A stretch of DNA of 64,000 nt from Liquidambar formosana. Lineage: Eukaryota > Streptophyta > Magnoliopsida > Saxifragales > Altingiaceae. How positions within the stretch are numbered: the first letter of the stretch is position 1; every line of letters begins with the position of its first letter. Below the pieces are notes generated by a model. That model searched no databases. It saw only the letters and a program-made list of their open reading frames with translations, and was not told the origin of the DNA. The translations under genes and the position numbers were made by a program. The stretch is taken from NCBI GenBank assembly GCA_039720395.1, contig CM077832.1:12404966-12468965 (forward strand). Direction: 5' to 3'. Shown here piece after piece: positions 46,818-58,632 of the stretch.

Positions 46818-47334
46818 GAAAGAAAGAAAAAAAAAAAGGGGAGGGGGCGAAGGGGGAGCCATGGATGCCGGTGTCCATGGTCTCCTTTTTCTTCTCTGTT
46901 TTTTGTTTTTTTTTTTGGTAAAATCCCAAATCTGGCTCTTGAGTTTAAAGAATGAAGGAAAAAAGAAAAAGAGGTAGCCAATTAACTCAGACAAGGAGTG
47001 CAAACGGTAGTAGTGAACCAACTTAGACGAAGAGTGTAGACAATGAATCATATTCTCTTTTTCTTTTTCTATGGGCCGGGTAGATAGACAAAATCTGGGG
47101 TTGGCTTCCACAGTCACCGACGAGGGTGAGGAGATTAGGAGAGGAAGAGAATGAGGCGACGAATTTGGCGGCCGTGATCAGCTATAGTTACCGTGGAATA
47201 AACTGGTTTGACGAACCATGGCTGCTATGGCTGCCTACTGTGTTCATGGAGAGACAGCATAAAGGAAAATAAAATAAAATAAAATAAAAGGAAAGAGGGA
47301 AGAAAGGGCATTTTTGTCTCAAAAATTAATAAAC

Positions 47335-47361
47335 AACATCACGTGCACTGCACGTGATGTT
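47335..47361. repeat. 12-bp-stem CACGTG hairpin, copy B
   Basis: AACATCACGTGC-ACT-GCACGTGATGTT; arms identical to 12427-12453. Confidence 0.75.
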
Positions 47362-48236
47362 ATTCTATTAAATTGCCTAACGGCTTACGGGCGGAGGGGG
47401 GTATTTATCAACCTTAAATAGTATGAGGGGTTTCTTGATGGGTTTTTTATTAGAAGAGGGTATCCTGTAAAATGGGTAACAATAGAAAGGGGGTTTTGTG
47501 CGTTTTATCCTCCTTTTTTTATTTTTTTTATTTTATTTTAATATTAGTCATAAAAATGGGTTAAATATAGAAAGGAAAATGTTCTATATAGCAATCAATT
47601 GTAGCAACTAATGTGGCATGCTAAGGTGGTATATCGTATCAAAAAGTGTTATGGTTGTTAAATCCATGTTAATTATAATTCATTGTAACAAATCTAATGG
47701 GGATTGAAGGGAAGTGGGGTTAAGGGTAGAAAAGGATAGGTTAGGGGATTGAGTCCCTCCAACTACACCTAAGAAAAAGAAAAAAGAAAAAAAAATATAT
47801 GGACAGAAAAATATTTAAGCTACTCCTAGTAGGTAGCAAGGGCAAAAGGACATAGCAGACTACACTGGGCTGTAGCCCAAGTAGCCTACCAATTTTTTTT
47901 ATTTTTACTTCTATAACTAAAGTGAGCTTTAGTATTAGCCTATGTGAGAAAAACAAATGACTAGGCCCAAAACAGTAATAGAAAGAAATTAGCCTAGGTG
48001 AAAAAAAACTTTTGATTTTTCCACGATAGGGTCCGTTTCAAGAAAGGATCATATTTTTTAGACAAGCCATGCCCCACTTATTCTAAGTTTCTCAAAATTT
48101 TGTGAAAAATATAAAATGTATTTATAAAAACTGATCACATTGTTCACTAGAGAAGATCATTTTGAACAACTCTTTGAAATAAAAAATTTTCAAAATTTAT
48201 CATTTAAGTAGACTTTTTGGCCATTTAGTGTTTTTA

Positions 48237-49787
48237 TCTATATCTATACTTCCTATAAAAACGTGAATCCTAGAAAAACTTTTGATTCTCTAAAATACCC
48301 TTGTTTTAAAATGTAATGATATCAATACCCTTAAGTAATCCAAAAGACAAAAAGAAAAAAGATACATAATTAATTAAATCATGGAGAAACCTACTTTAAT
48401 TAGAGTTCTACAATTCTATTCCACTAACCCATATAGCCCATATGTTTCCTTCCCCATTAACTCATTCGTTTTTTGTAGCAAAAAATAATAAGAAAAACTC
48501 ATACATTTCTCCCTCTTCGTCCCCCATTATGTATCCCATTAGATTTGAATTTGGTGCAGCACCTTTAACTACATGGTGCAATACTGGTTGATGGTCACCA
48601 CGTGGCAAGGAAAAGTGGAGGGACAGTTTAGATCTGGGGCAAGCATTTCACGCCCAAACACTAATGACGTTTGCTTCTAACCTCAAAAAATGGTCCAAAA
48701 CGTTGGCGTTTTGTGCCTAACCACAACCCCCAAAAATCCAGATCTGATTTTGAATCCTATTACTCTCGCTCGCTCACTCTTTCTCCTCTCGGGCGTGAAA
48801 TTCTTGCCCCAGATCCGAGCTGTCCCTTCACTTGTCCTTGCGACGTGGAGGCCATTAACGGGTACTGCACCATGCAATTAAAGGTGCCAACTGCACCAAA
48901 TCCGAATCCATCCCATTAGTATCCCTATGCCAACCCTATGAATTTTACATTCATCTTCTCTTATTCTTAGTTGGAGATTGAAAATCCCACATCAAAGGTA
49001 TAGTTTTCTTTATTTTTTTATATTTTGTTTTGTTTTGTTTTTGTTTTCATATATGCTTAATATCTCTTTGATGTTCCCTTAGAGATTCAACGTCTCACCA
49101 TAAGAGGTATCTTTTCTTTTTTTTTTTCTTTTTTTTTCCCTTTCTTTTTGTATTTTATATTTTACCTTATGTTTATAGTGATTTGTTAAATACACTATTT
49201 CATTAAGATAGTGTGTTTTAATTAGTGGTTATTGTACCTATAGATTTTATTATTCTTATGTCGATCATTCCTATTTTTTTTTACTTAGTAATTTTGTGGA
49301 TTGGAACTGGTTATAGAATACTTGTTGTGTAGAGGTTTTTATATTCTGAATCTATTAAATGTAAATGCATATTAATTTTGTTTTAGGTTTTTGGGTGATA
49401 ACTTTCAAGTTGTCTTGTTTAAATCCAAGGTACTCAATAATTTTCTGCTTCATAAATATTATTATTATTTAATGCTTTGATATCTTTTGATTTAATATAA
49501 CATCATTGAAATTGAAACGGGAAGAGATTAAGCAAGATTTTACTTTTAGAAATTCACAGCCAAGTAAACTTTCACTTCCTTAAACTGTTTTCTTCTCATA
49601 TATATATATATATATATATATAAAGAGAAAAGGAAAGTGCTATTAAGCATCATAATGAAGCTTAAGATCTCAACTAGGTTAGCACCTTGAGTTCTTCTAA
49701 TCATATTCTATTTAAGTCCTTGGATATATATACAACAAACATATTACTTAAAATGGTTCACATGCAATGCATGCGTGCACAAACTAG
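48237..49787 (+). mobile_element. Helitron, copy B (1,551 bp, no CACTA)
   Basis: Starts A|TCTATATCTATACTTCCTAT and ends ...AACTAG|T, the same insertion site as copy A. At 49600-49622 an uninterrupted (TA)n runs straight into AAAGAGAAAAGG where copy A has the CACTA remnant. No coding region. Confidence 0.75.
48543..48909. mobile_element. Mutator-type MITE, copy B
   Basis: Same hairpin element as 13638-14005. Flanked by identical 9-bp repeats ATCCCATTA at 48534-48542 and 48910-48918. Confidence 0.75.
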
Positions 49788-50339
49788 TTTCATTAAATAG
49801 CCAAAAAGATTTTGTAGAATAAAAATTTCCCAAAATTTATAATTAAAGTAGACTTTTTGGCAATTTAGTGTTTCTATTTTATTAGATAGCCAAATAGTCC
49901 ATTTAAACCATATATTTTGGCAAAAAGGTCTATTAAAAGATTGATTTTAGAAAAAATTTCTTCTGTAAAGTTGTTCAAAATTAAATGATATTATCTAATG
50001 CATAACTTGGCTAGTTTTATATAAACCTTTTATAGTTTTCATAAAATCTTAGAAAGTTTAAAATTAGTGAGAGATAAGATAAAAGTCTTGGGGTGCCAAT
50101 AGCTATCCCAAATTAAAAATAAAAATAAAAAATAAAAAAAAGGGTAATTTCATATAATGGAGTGATGGAACTCTGACGCAGGGTAATTTTAAATTCTAGG
50201 TCCGCTCTTGGCAACAGCAAAGATGTCTCATTAGATATGCTTCATGTTATCTTGGAAAGAAAAGCATAAGGTAGTTAGAGTTAAATAATAATAATAATTA
50301 TTATTATGTGTGTCAACTGATACCAAGCAGACCTTGGTT

Positions 50340-50590
50340 GATTGATGTGGTACCCATCTCAACCCACAAGACAAGCCATGGGGAGCACAACTTGAATAGA
50401 AAATTTTTAGCACGTATGAAATAGAAGAATAAGAAATCCTAAACATATACTCTTGGGTACCATGCCCATTGCCCTTAGCATCTCAGCATTAGCTTTTGCC
50501 ACTTCAGTTTTTATTCGTGAAACAATAGCTTCATGCTTAGAAATTGAAAGAGGGCCACCATTTTCTGCAATAATAGATTTGGTCATCTCA
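50340..50590 (-). pseudogene. Second exon-like remnant, copy B
   Basis: Duplicate of 19620-19890 with the same interruptions. Family not recognised. Confidence 0.3.
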
Positions 50591-50869
50591 TCCTATAACT
50601 AATAGAAAATATTAAAACAAATAACATTAAACTAAGCAAAAGCGAAAATAAGATGGATCGGATCTATATGGCATGGCAAATCATAATTAAATAAATAATC
50701 AATACATACCAGTAGGACTCGAAAACATAGTCACTATAAAGATGCTTCTACCTGCAAGAATAGAAAACCACAACGACGGCCGTAGTACTACACCTAGCCT
50801 TCCAAACTTCTGAATGATAAGGTTCCAAAACACAATGAAATATATAGGCAGCTGAGTGACGACCACTAA

Positions 50870-51752
50870 GACCCTGTTTGGCTAAGCTTTTAGATGGTCC
50901 AAAATCACTTTTGAAGCTTAAAATCACTTTTGGTCCTGTTTGGTAGTCTAAATCATAATCACTTCTAAGGTCAAAAAGTGATTATTTAATAAGCAGACTG
51001 CCCTCAACTTTAATCAAAAGCTAGTGTCAGCTTTTGCGGAAGATTTTAATAACTTTTCATATTTTCAAAACTATCCTTAATGCTTTAGTATGGAAACAAT
51101 TTTTTTCACCGATATCTTTTAACAAAACAATAATAGCCCTACCTTAGACCTAAGTCCTCTCCTCTCCTACCGGCATCAATGTCTTGGTAACTTTAACCAA
51201 CTTGGACTCGTAGGATACTAATTTAAACTTCAATTTTTTTTTTTTCTCCTTTCATACATTCATTGATTTATACTTGTTGGAATTTTTTCAAGAATTGATT
51301 CCATAAAATTTGTGGGGTTAGTTGAGAGGTCAAGTCTTGTGTGTGTTTTCCAAAGGTTATTGTTTTGACGCCTCGCCGCTCTTGTTATTTATGTTGTCAA
51401 GAGGACGTCTCACCTATCCTGTTAGGGGAATAATCTGAGTTCAAATTTCAATAAGAGTACGACCTAAGGTACCCCCAATCATTAATATTTAAAAAAAAAA
51501 ATCACTACTAATACCAAATAGAGCCACCACCGAAAAAAAAAAACCATTTATTATAAGGATAGTTAGTCAATTTAGGATTATAACAACTACAACAAATGTT
51601 CTTCCCAAACAGACAAAAAATTACTTTAAGCTCTAACAGCACTTTTGAATACTGTTTCCAAACAGAAACCGATTCTCTTTTGCTACTCATAACTTATGAT
51701 TCTCTTCTACTTTTCCCTAAAAGCAAAAGCTACAGTTTTCCCAAACAGAGCC
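50870..51752. mobile_element. Tourist-like MITE, copy B
   Basis: Duplicate of 20169-21023 with ends GACCCTGTTTGG and CCAAACAGAGCC flanked by TAA. The left and right termini each carry a substitution relative to copy A. It keeps about 23 bases near the right end that copy A has lost. Confidence 0.68.
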
Positions 51753-52677
51753 TAACCCTAAGTTTCCAAATCTAACTAGGATTTAACCTATCATAAGTCT
51801 TATGGGTCAAGACACATAGAATCAAATCACTACACTCACTAAAACCCTACTAATATTACCAAATCATATTTGATCAAACAGTCAAAACATATTCACTGTG
51901 ATTGACAAAAAACCGTTTGATCTATGAGTCCCACTTTTACAAGATCATCACAAATAACTCAGAATTTAATCTAAATAAAATATAAGCTTTAGAGTCCAAA
52001 AAATTCTTACATTCTCCCACTTGGACCATAGCGAAAGATTTTGAAATTTAAAAACAAAGTCTGAGTTAATAACAAAATTTTGAAGTTGAGTGGCCACTCA
52101 TTAATTTGAAAAACAAATGATGATCCTATTTAAGTTGCCCAAACATTTAGTACTATAAGAGTTTATAAAACAAAACTTATTTTCAATGATTTGATAGACA
52201 CCCAATCAAGAAAGGCGTACGCATTTACGCAGTACTGGCCTATTACCAAGGTCAAAGTATCTACAAAATCATCATATTTAAGTAACAAAATGTGGAGATA
52301 TGTGTCCAATCGGACAAGACATGTAGCAAAGTACAATGAAAAAACTAACAAACTTTTCCCATGAACGGTCACCAAAACTTCATGTGCACCAAAAAACAAA
52401 AGCACATGTCACTTGGATCCAAAATATGACTAGACATATCGTAACAAATGTGCAAACAAAATCTAGATGAAAGCACTTCAAATGATTTCCAGTCATTTGG
52501 AATTCCTAAGTTAGTTTAAGAGTTCTAAGTCCCCAAAAGTGAGCGTATAAAATCAAATCTCACATATATTCCAATAAGAACTCTAAGGAACCAAAACTCT
52601 CAATTTGAGAGAAAACAAAAACGAATCCAAATACACCAACGCAGAAATAGATTTCCACTAATCAAGCTAATAGTAAC
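51753..52677 (-). mobile_element. Copia-like remnant, copy B
   Basis: The polypurine tract and LTR start seen in copy A recur near 52011-52020. Beyond 52094 the sequence continues as AT-rich, probably internal DNA of the same old element, until the gypsy element interrupts it at 52678. No intact protein segment was recognised. Confidence 0.4.
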
Positions 52678-53513
52678 TGTACGGGGTAAAATCTGCTCCC
52701 CGAACTAAGTGTTGATGATGGAGCTCGCTCTCTCGCCTGGACCTGCAATCACAAGCTTGGAAAACGGGTCAGAGGGTAGGCCAAGGTGGGTTTTGGCCGT
52801 GCCCTCTCCAAAGCTTAAGTTAGAAAACTCTGTTGGGGAGAATGAGGCAAAGAAGAAGATGAATCCCAGAGAATTAGGGTACTGTAGCTTACCACATTTG
52901 GCTGTATCGTATTCTTTTTATACCCACATGTACGGACTGACCATGTGAGGTCAGATAACTGCTTTGGTTAGGTTAGATCTGACTATGGTTTACCAATAAC
53001 CGTTTGACCATGGTTTGCTGATCGTGGTTAGGCAAGGAACCATGGTTTCTAGTAACCACTGTGTCAGGAATTATAGCTGTAAAGACAGTTTTGGACTATA
53101 GTGTGTTTGGATCGTAGTATAAGTCATGGGACAGGTGTCCCGAGTTGAGAGCAAGGCCCCAAGCTGGGAAATTACATGCCCCACTGCCACGTGTCAATGA
53201 TTCTGGTTTGAGTTCTTTGCCTGAGTTGGCTCCTCGGTTCAGAAATATTCCCACACAATTTGCCCCAATTATGACTTTCCCAATTTGGGACTTGTCATAA
53301 TTTTGCAACTGCTGGATGCCTTTCACTGTGCCCCTATGGCGTTTGGCTTTCTAGGGCTTAGCTGGTAAAATAAGCGGTTACGCCCTTCCGTATTTCAAGG
53401 TGCTGATGTCATGCGTCTTGGGACTGTCCCATCCACCGTATATGGCATTTAATGCTGCGGAAGGCATTATATTTATGGGGGAAAACTAATCACTGCTCAC
53501 TTTACCTTTTGCA
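52678..53513 (-). repeat. 3' LTR of Tat element
   Basis: On the plus strand it begins TGTACGGGGTAAAATCTG. The proposed other end is CTTTTGCA, followed at once by TTCTCTCTCTATTCTCCC, a pyrimidine tract that is the polypurine tract on the coding strand. The inner end is inferred because only 413 bp of the other LTR is visible. A minus-strand TATAAAAAG lies at about 52915-52923. Confidence 0.75.
53466..53474 (+). promoter_or_regulatory. TATA-like box for antisense gene
   Basis: TTATATTTATGGGGG on the plus strand is followed about 30-45 bases later by a C/T-rich leader-like stretch. It sits close to the proposed inner end of the 3' LTR and faces the antisense gene. Confidence 0.45.
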
Positions 53514-54202
53514 TTCTCTCTCTATTCTCCCTGCTCTTTGCTTTCTCTGCTTTCTGCTCTCTGCTCTCTCTGTTCTTTGTCTTCCATTCTCATCAGGAGT
53601 ACGCCGTGCCCACCGTTTTCCTTACCGGAATCCACTGTTCTAGCGCCTTTTGCTTGTTGGAGAAGACCTGTCTTGAGCCTGTTCCTCATTCTGAGACTCG
53701 TTCCTGCTTCATCCATTTTTGTGGAAGTGGTTCCTTGGAGGTTCTCTGCATTACGCCGCCTTACTTTTCTAGCGAACTTGCTTCTTTGACCGCTGTCTGA
53801 TCTTTTCAACGATATAACTTTTTCTTTTCTTTTGTTTTTTTGACTTGTATGGTGATATTTTCTTTGCTTGGGATCGTTGGTGTTGTTCTTGGGGTTTGTT
53901 TCGCAATCTTAGGGTTTTCCTCTAGTTTTTGGGGGCAAATTGCCAAGATACCAATTTTCCCACCTTTTAGGGTTTGAAAACACCCCATCTCGGGGTAAAT
54001 TTGAGAAAGAGACTATTGGTCCCTTTTTTGTCTTCACCCAACATCGAGTTTAATATTTCCCGAGCTGACACTTAGAAAAATTTTGGAGTCTGTCCAGGTA
54101 GGGATAACATACCTGTCAAGACTTGCTTTTGAAAGTTCAGGTCGGGGCATATGGGCCTAGGTAGTTGTTCTTGGACTTAACCTTTACCTTTCAACTTAGC
54201 AG
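53514..54202 (+). other. Leader/intron region before antisense ORF
   Basis: The start of this stretch is the polypurine tract of the element on the minus strand. The remainder is T-rich and ends with TTAGCAG directly before ATGTGTTCC, so it may contain an untranslated exon and an intron of the antisense gene. No reliable protein frame. Confidence 0.4.
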
Positions 54203-56912
54203 ATGTGTTCCTTTTATGACATTAGGGACAACCCTGCGAGGATAGCAGAGTTTAAAGCCTTGTACGGCTTTGAAGATGGGAAGTTTAGCTTCCGCTTTGC
54301 TGAGCCCGGGGAGGACATCTATAGGTCAGATGCCCAGAATGGCCTCCCTGTCCCTATTGCTGCGTTCATGGAGGGTGGAGTTCGGGTCCCCTTCCCTGAC
54401 CTCCTCAACGACTTCCTCCTCTATTGTGGCATAGTCCCAACTCAGCTAGGGCTGAATTCCTTTAGGATTATCCTAGGGGTTCATGCCCTTAACCAGATAT
54501 TAGGGACTCCTGTTGGAGTGCGGCAGATACTCTTTCACTACAAAATCTGTGCCCTCAAAAATAAACCCGACCATTATCTCTCCCTCAAGCCCAGGAAAAA
54601 ACCCTTTGTCACACACATCTCGGATTCCAACCCTGGAGCTCACGACTATGTCATCTTTGTATACGGGCCTGTGGATGGGACTCTTCCCTCGGATGCACCT
54701 ATTATTCCTCGCGAGATGGGCTCTTAGCTGTAAACATTCAGCGAGATCATTTTTCTCTCTCTTTTTTTTTTTTTTTGTTTTTGTTTTTTTTTTTGTTTTT
54801 ATATGGCCATGAGATAGATACCAGACTTCATACTGACATTTATGCCATGTTCCCTTCTAGCAGCTCCTCACACCAACGAGCCTGCTGACGAGCTGAAGAA
54901 GGAAGATATCCAGATATTGCTGGGATACCAAGTCAGCCAGCGCTGCCGTTCGGCTAAAACCTTGCTCAACTACCACGCGAGGTACCAAACTTGGGGGAAG
55001 GCGAGTTACCCCAATTGGGAGCAGCCTGACGACGAACTAACTCGCGTGGTGGAGGAAGAGGTGGAGAGAGGAGAGCAAGAGGGAGAGGAAGAAGAGGGGA
55101 TCTGGCTCCGACCTGAAGGGGAGGGTGCTGAGGAAATCAGAGCCCTGGACAAGATGGGTCGTCGCGCCCCCTTCGTTATTGAGAGCTCCAGCTCGGAGGA
55201 GACTGTCTCCCAAGCCATGAAGAGGAGAGGCTCCAATCCCCTCCCCCTGCCAAGAGACAAAGAACAGACTCCAGCAGCCAGAGGGCCAAGAAGGACTCTG
55301 GGATGAATTTGAGGGCTCTGGTTGCTGAGAGAAGGGCGGCGGAGAAGGAGACCCAGGAAAAGAAGGTTGCTGTGCAGAAGCAACAGCAGCAGCAGCAACA
55401 GCGGCAAAATCAGCAGCAGCGAAGACCAGCTAGGCTGTTGCTGTTGCTGCTCGAGGCGTAGGCCAGGACATTGGCAAAAAGTCCACTAACCCCAACAGTA
55501 GCAAACTCATGTCCAGCGCCATGAGGGGGTAGGACGTGGGCAGGCCCCAGGTGCCCGAGGTTACTAGGAAAGGGAAAGCCCCCGATGTGCCACCTCCAAA
55601 AAATAAGAGGCCCACCTCCACCGTAGCTCCCCAGCAACAGCCTCCCGTGTTGAAGTACGGGCAAGGGGGCTCGTTTGCTACTTCTGCTGCTGGGGAAGGC
55701 ACTACCAGCAGGGCCGAAATAGTTGCCAAATTCCCCGAGGTGAGAGTCTGATCCTTTGAACTTTTTTTCTTTCTCATTTAATGAGTTTCTAACGTGCGTG
55801 TTGACTAACTCCCCTGTTTCTGATACACTCAGTTCCCCGTGCCCACCGATGAGACTGTTTCAAGCTCCCTTTCAGTGGATTACAACTTCAAATACTTGGG
55901 CAATCCCATGAGGCTCCCCACCGATATAGAGCATTTCAAGAGGAGGCCCGCCCCCCGAGCTGATTCGCTTCGGGTTCACTAGCCTATACAGAGTATGTAT
56001 TGATATGTATAGGATGCTGATTTTTTGTAATCCTTCAAACCTTTAATTCTTGTCTTTAACTCGATTCGGTCTTCACAGGGCTGCCAACAGATCTTGTTAG
56101 CTGGCGACCTCCTGGCCGAAGAGGATAACAAAACAGAGATCGAGGTCGCCAAGGTCCAGAGTGTGCTCGAGCAGAAGTTGCAAGAATCAGAGAAGAACTG
56201 CTCTGCCGCTATGTCTGAGATCGAGAAATAGAAGACTGAGTGCAAAACTCACCAGTCCAATGCGGAGAGCGCTATCAGTAAGCTCGAGCTCACAAGGAAG
56301 GACTATGCAGATCTGGAGGCCGAGCTAAAGAGGGCGAAGGAGAACAGTGACGAGTTAGCTTGGGAGAAGCGCTACCTGGTGAGAAAGGTTCGGGCCCTCG
56401 AGGCTGAGGTAGAGAAGGAGAAGGTCTCTGTGGAGAAGGCGGTCGCTGACGAGAAGAAGAGCGTGAAGGATTCCCTTGTTGGGCAGTTGACCAATGAGCT
56501 TGAGGCCACCTACAAATTCGCGTGGGAGACCTTAGTCAAGTTGGCCTCTGCCCAATTCCCTGGCATTGCTGATATTCCCTTCGAAAGGAGGGAAGTTCCC
56601 CCGGATTACGACCCCAAGGGAGGTGATGTCGGGGAGGCTGAGGTGGAGGTTGCAGGTGAGGACGAGGCCAGGGAGAATGATCCCGAGGTCTCGTCCCAGC
56701 CTAATGCCATCACTGAAGCCGAGAGGGTCGTTGGCGCTACCAATAACACTTCGGCCACTGCCAACGGGGATCAACCTGCAACTGCAATAGAAGGCACCAT
56801 AGAGGCAACCCCTGATCTATCTCTGGCTCCTATGGCCCCTCCTGCCTCCATTGACCCTGTCCAGGTGCCCGAGGTCGCTGATCCAGCTGCTAGGGACTCG
56901 GGGGAGAAGTAG
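54203..56912 (+). CDS. Antisense gene of Tat element (putative gypsy-type transposon domain), decayed
   Basis: Segments: 54203-54727, about 54862-55306, 55536-55741, 55833-55991 and 56080-56912. The first contains VPFPDLLNDFLLYCGIVPTQ followed by a leucine/isoleucine-rich helix, the pattern of the 'putative gypsy type transposon' domain. Good GT/AG introns lie at 55742-55832 and 55992-56079, and a T-rich intron probably lies near 54731-54861. The middle is Gln/Glu/Pro-rich and the last exon forms a long Lys/Glu coiled coil. Stops at 54725 and 56229 (TAG) and a frame change near 55300 show decay. A poly(A) signal follows. The function of this protein in retrotransposition is unknown to me. Confidence 0.7.
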
Positions 56913-56997
56913 CCACTTAGGTTTTTTTTTTTTTGTTTTTTCTTGTTTCTGGCTGAGTGCCCCAATTTGTACAGATTCTTGTAATATCTTTTTCCAA

Positions 56998-57004
56998 GAA
57001 TAAA
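56998..57004 (+). terminator. Poly(A) signal of antisense gene
   Basis: AATAAAA lies about 86 bases after the last stop codon of the antisense gene, downstream of TTGTAATATC-type T/G-rich sequence. Confidence 0.5.
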
Positions 57005-57215
57005 ATACACGATTTTTCTTCACCGCGTGCATTTGTTCTTTATTCTTGTATTGGCTGTGTGTTTGAATGTGTTGTCGGGATGAAATCCCCTGCTGCTGTA
57101 TGTGTATTGTTTCATTGGCACACTTAGTTAGACCCTGACCTGGCTCTGGATCCCAATTAGGATAGTGATAGACTTGGGCACCTTCTAACAGTTGTTGGCT
57201 TGAACCCATTCCTAG

Positions 57216-57545
57216 GCACACTGTTAGGTTGAGCCTATTCTTAGGCAGTTTTTGCTTGGACCCATTCTTGGGCAAGACTTGTGCCCATTCTTAGGCAGTT
57301 TTTGCTTGGACCCATTCTTGGGCAAGACTTCTTTTTTAACCCGTTCTTAGGTTCATCGTGCTCAAGCCATTTATTAGGTGAGACTTGTGCCCATTCTTAG
57401 GCAGATTTTGCTTGGACCCGTTCTTGGGCAAGACTTCATTATTAACCCATTCTTAGGTTTAGCATGCTCAAGCCATTTATTAGGTGAGACTTGTGCCCAT
57501 TCTTAGGCAGTTCGTGATTTGGACCCATTCTTGGGCAAGTGCCTT
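57216..57545. repeat. 106-bp tandem repeat between convergent units
   Basis: GACTTGTGCCCATTCTTAGG begins at 57276, 57382 and 57488, giving a 106-bp period with two full units and one partial. Each unit is itself built from variants of CCCATTCTTAGG/CCCATTCTTGGG. A degenerate half unit precedes it from 57216. Confidence 0.85.
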
Positions 57546-57631
57546 TAATTCGATCGATAAATAAGCGATAAGACTTCTGAATAACCTCTGAACTTGTATT
57601 AAATGAACTTGGCGTGTAATTACAACTTTCT

Positions 57632-58632
57632 TTAACGGTAAAATAATCTCAAATTGGCTATATTAACTGATCTCGGGAGTTCCTGCCCTGTTTCCAAGCT
57701 CTTTAATTTGTATGAACCTGTTCCCCCGACGTAGATGACCTCGTAAGGACCTTCCCCTATTGCCCCGAGCTTCCCATCCACAGGATTTCTAGTTCCGGAG
57801 TTAACTTGTCTGAGCACTAACTCTCCGACGTTGAACTCCCTTGACTTTATTCTTCGGTTGTAGTATTTTTTCAACTCTTGTTGGTAAGATGCCATTTTAA
57901 TCCGAGCCCTTTCCCTTATTTCTTCTGCCAAATCCAGATCTTGAGATAAAGCTTGATTATTTGTTGCCGCGTCGTACAATTCAGTTCTGAGACCCGGTAG
58001 ACCTAATTCTGTTGGTATAACTGCTTCCATCCCGTAGGTCATTGAAAATGGAGTTTCTCCTGTGGATCTCCTTGGAGTAGTTCGGTATGCCCATAGTACG
58101 GAATGCAGCTCATCAGGCCAAGGCCCTTTCACATTATCTAGCCTCCTTTTTATCCCTGCGACTATAATCTTGTTTGTTGCCTCAGCCTGGCCATTACACT
58201 GTGGGTAACTCGGGTTAGAATACCACCACTGAATCCCTTGTTCTGCGCTGAATTCTCGGGTTCTTTTACTGTCGAATTGAGTTCCGTTATCCGATACAAA
58301 GGCTCTCGGGATACCAAAGCGTGTGATGATGTTTTCCCAAAGGAACTTGATAATATCCGAATCCTTAATTGATGCAAGCGCGATGGCTTCTACCCATTTA
58401 GTGAAGTAGTCAGTTGTGATAAACAAGTACTTCCTATTCCCCGAGGCTGTGGGCAATGAACCCACGAGATCTAATCCCCACTGCACGAAAGGCCACGGAC
58501 TGGATATGGGGTGCAGCTCTTGAGCTGGCTGGTGTATCTTGTTGGCAAACATCTGATACTTCGGACATTTCCTCACATACATGATAGCACCCTTCTACAT
58601 GTATGGCCACCAGTAGCCCTAAGTATTTACCC
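57632..58632 (-). pseudogene. Integrase of Tat element
   Basis: The open frame 58582-57632 encodes an rve-type core: Asp in QWGLDLVGSLP, Asp in FVSDNGTQF and Glu in NGQAEATNK form the DDE triad and are all present. The C-terminal part ends in a chromodomain-less GPYEVIYVGGTGSYKL fold. The upstream zinc-binding HHCC segment is damaged: TAG codons at about 58580-58625 replace residues before GYWWPYM and after it, the last Cys is Tyr (RKCPKYQ), and the first His appears as Gln. A G-run frameshift near 58662 separates it from the second RNase H. Integration of proviral DNA is the family role. Confidence 0.88.

Larger units (their letters stand above)
45769..47513 (-). mobile_element. Mutator-like gene-capturing element, copy B
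   Basis: Same terminal inverted repeats as copy A (AGGGTAAAATGTAAAAAACC and the complement of TTTTGTGCGTTTTATCCT). It contains a longer (GA)n tract (46762-46812) and the SAP-like fragment. Confidence 0.6.
30719..52094. repeat. Tandem segmental duplication, copy B
   Basis: Direct repeat of 1368-21363, ending at GTTGAGTGGCCAC. It contains a private 5,581-bp CACTA insertion and lacks the nested CACTA remnant of copy A. On the right the copia-like sequence continues past the end of homology, so copy B keeps more of that older sequence than copy A does. Confidence 0.92.

Noticed and set aside
46551..47117. Several ORFs over a (GA)n tract
   Set aside because: Arg-Glu or Ser-Leu runs from the dinucleotide repeat; lengths depend only on the tract.
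55006..55777. Minus-strand frames of 84-133 codons
   Set aside because: Shadows of the Glu/Gln-rich middle of the antisense gene, with Leu-rich translations of CAG and GAG repeats.
54203..56912. Antisense gene as a normal host gene
   Set aside because: It lies wholly between the retrotransposon integrase and 3' LTR and has a gypsy-type transposon domain, so it belongs to the element.
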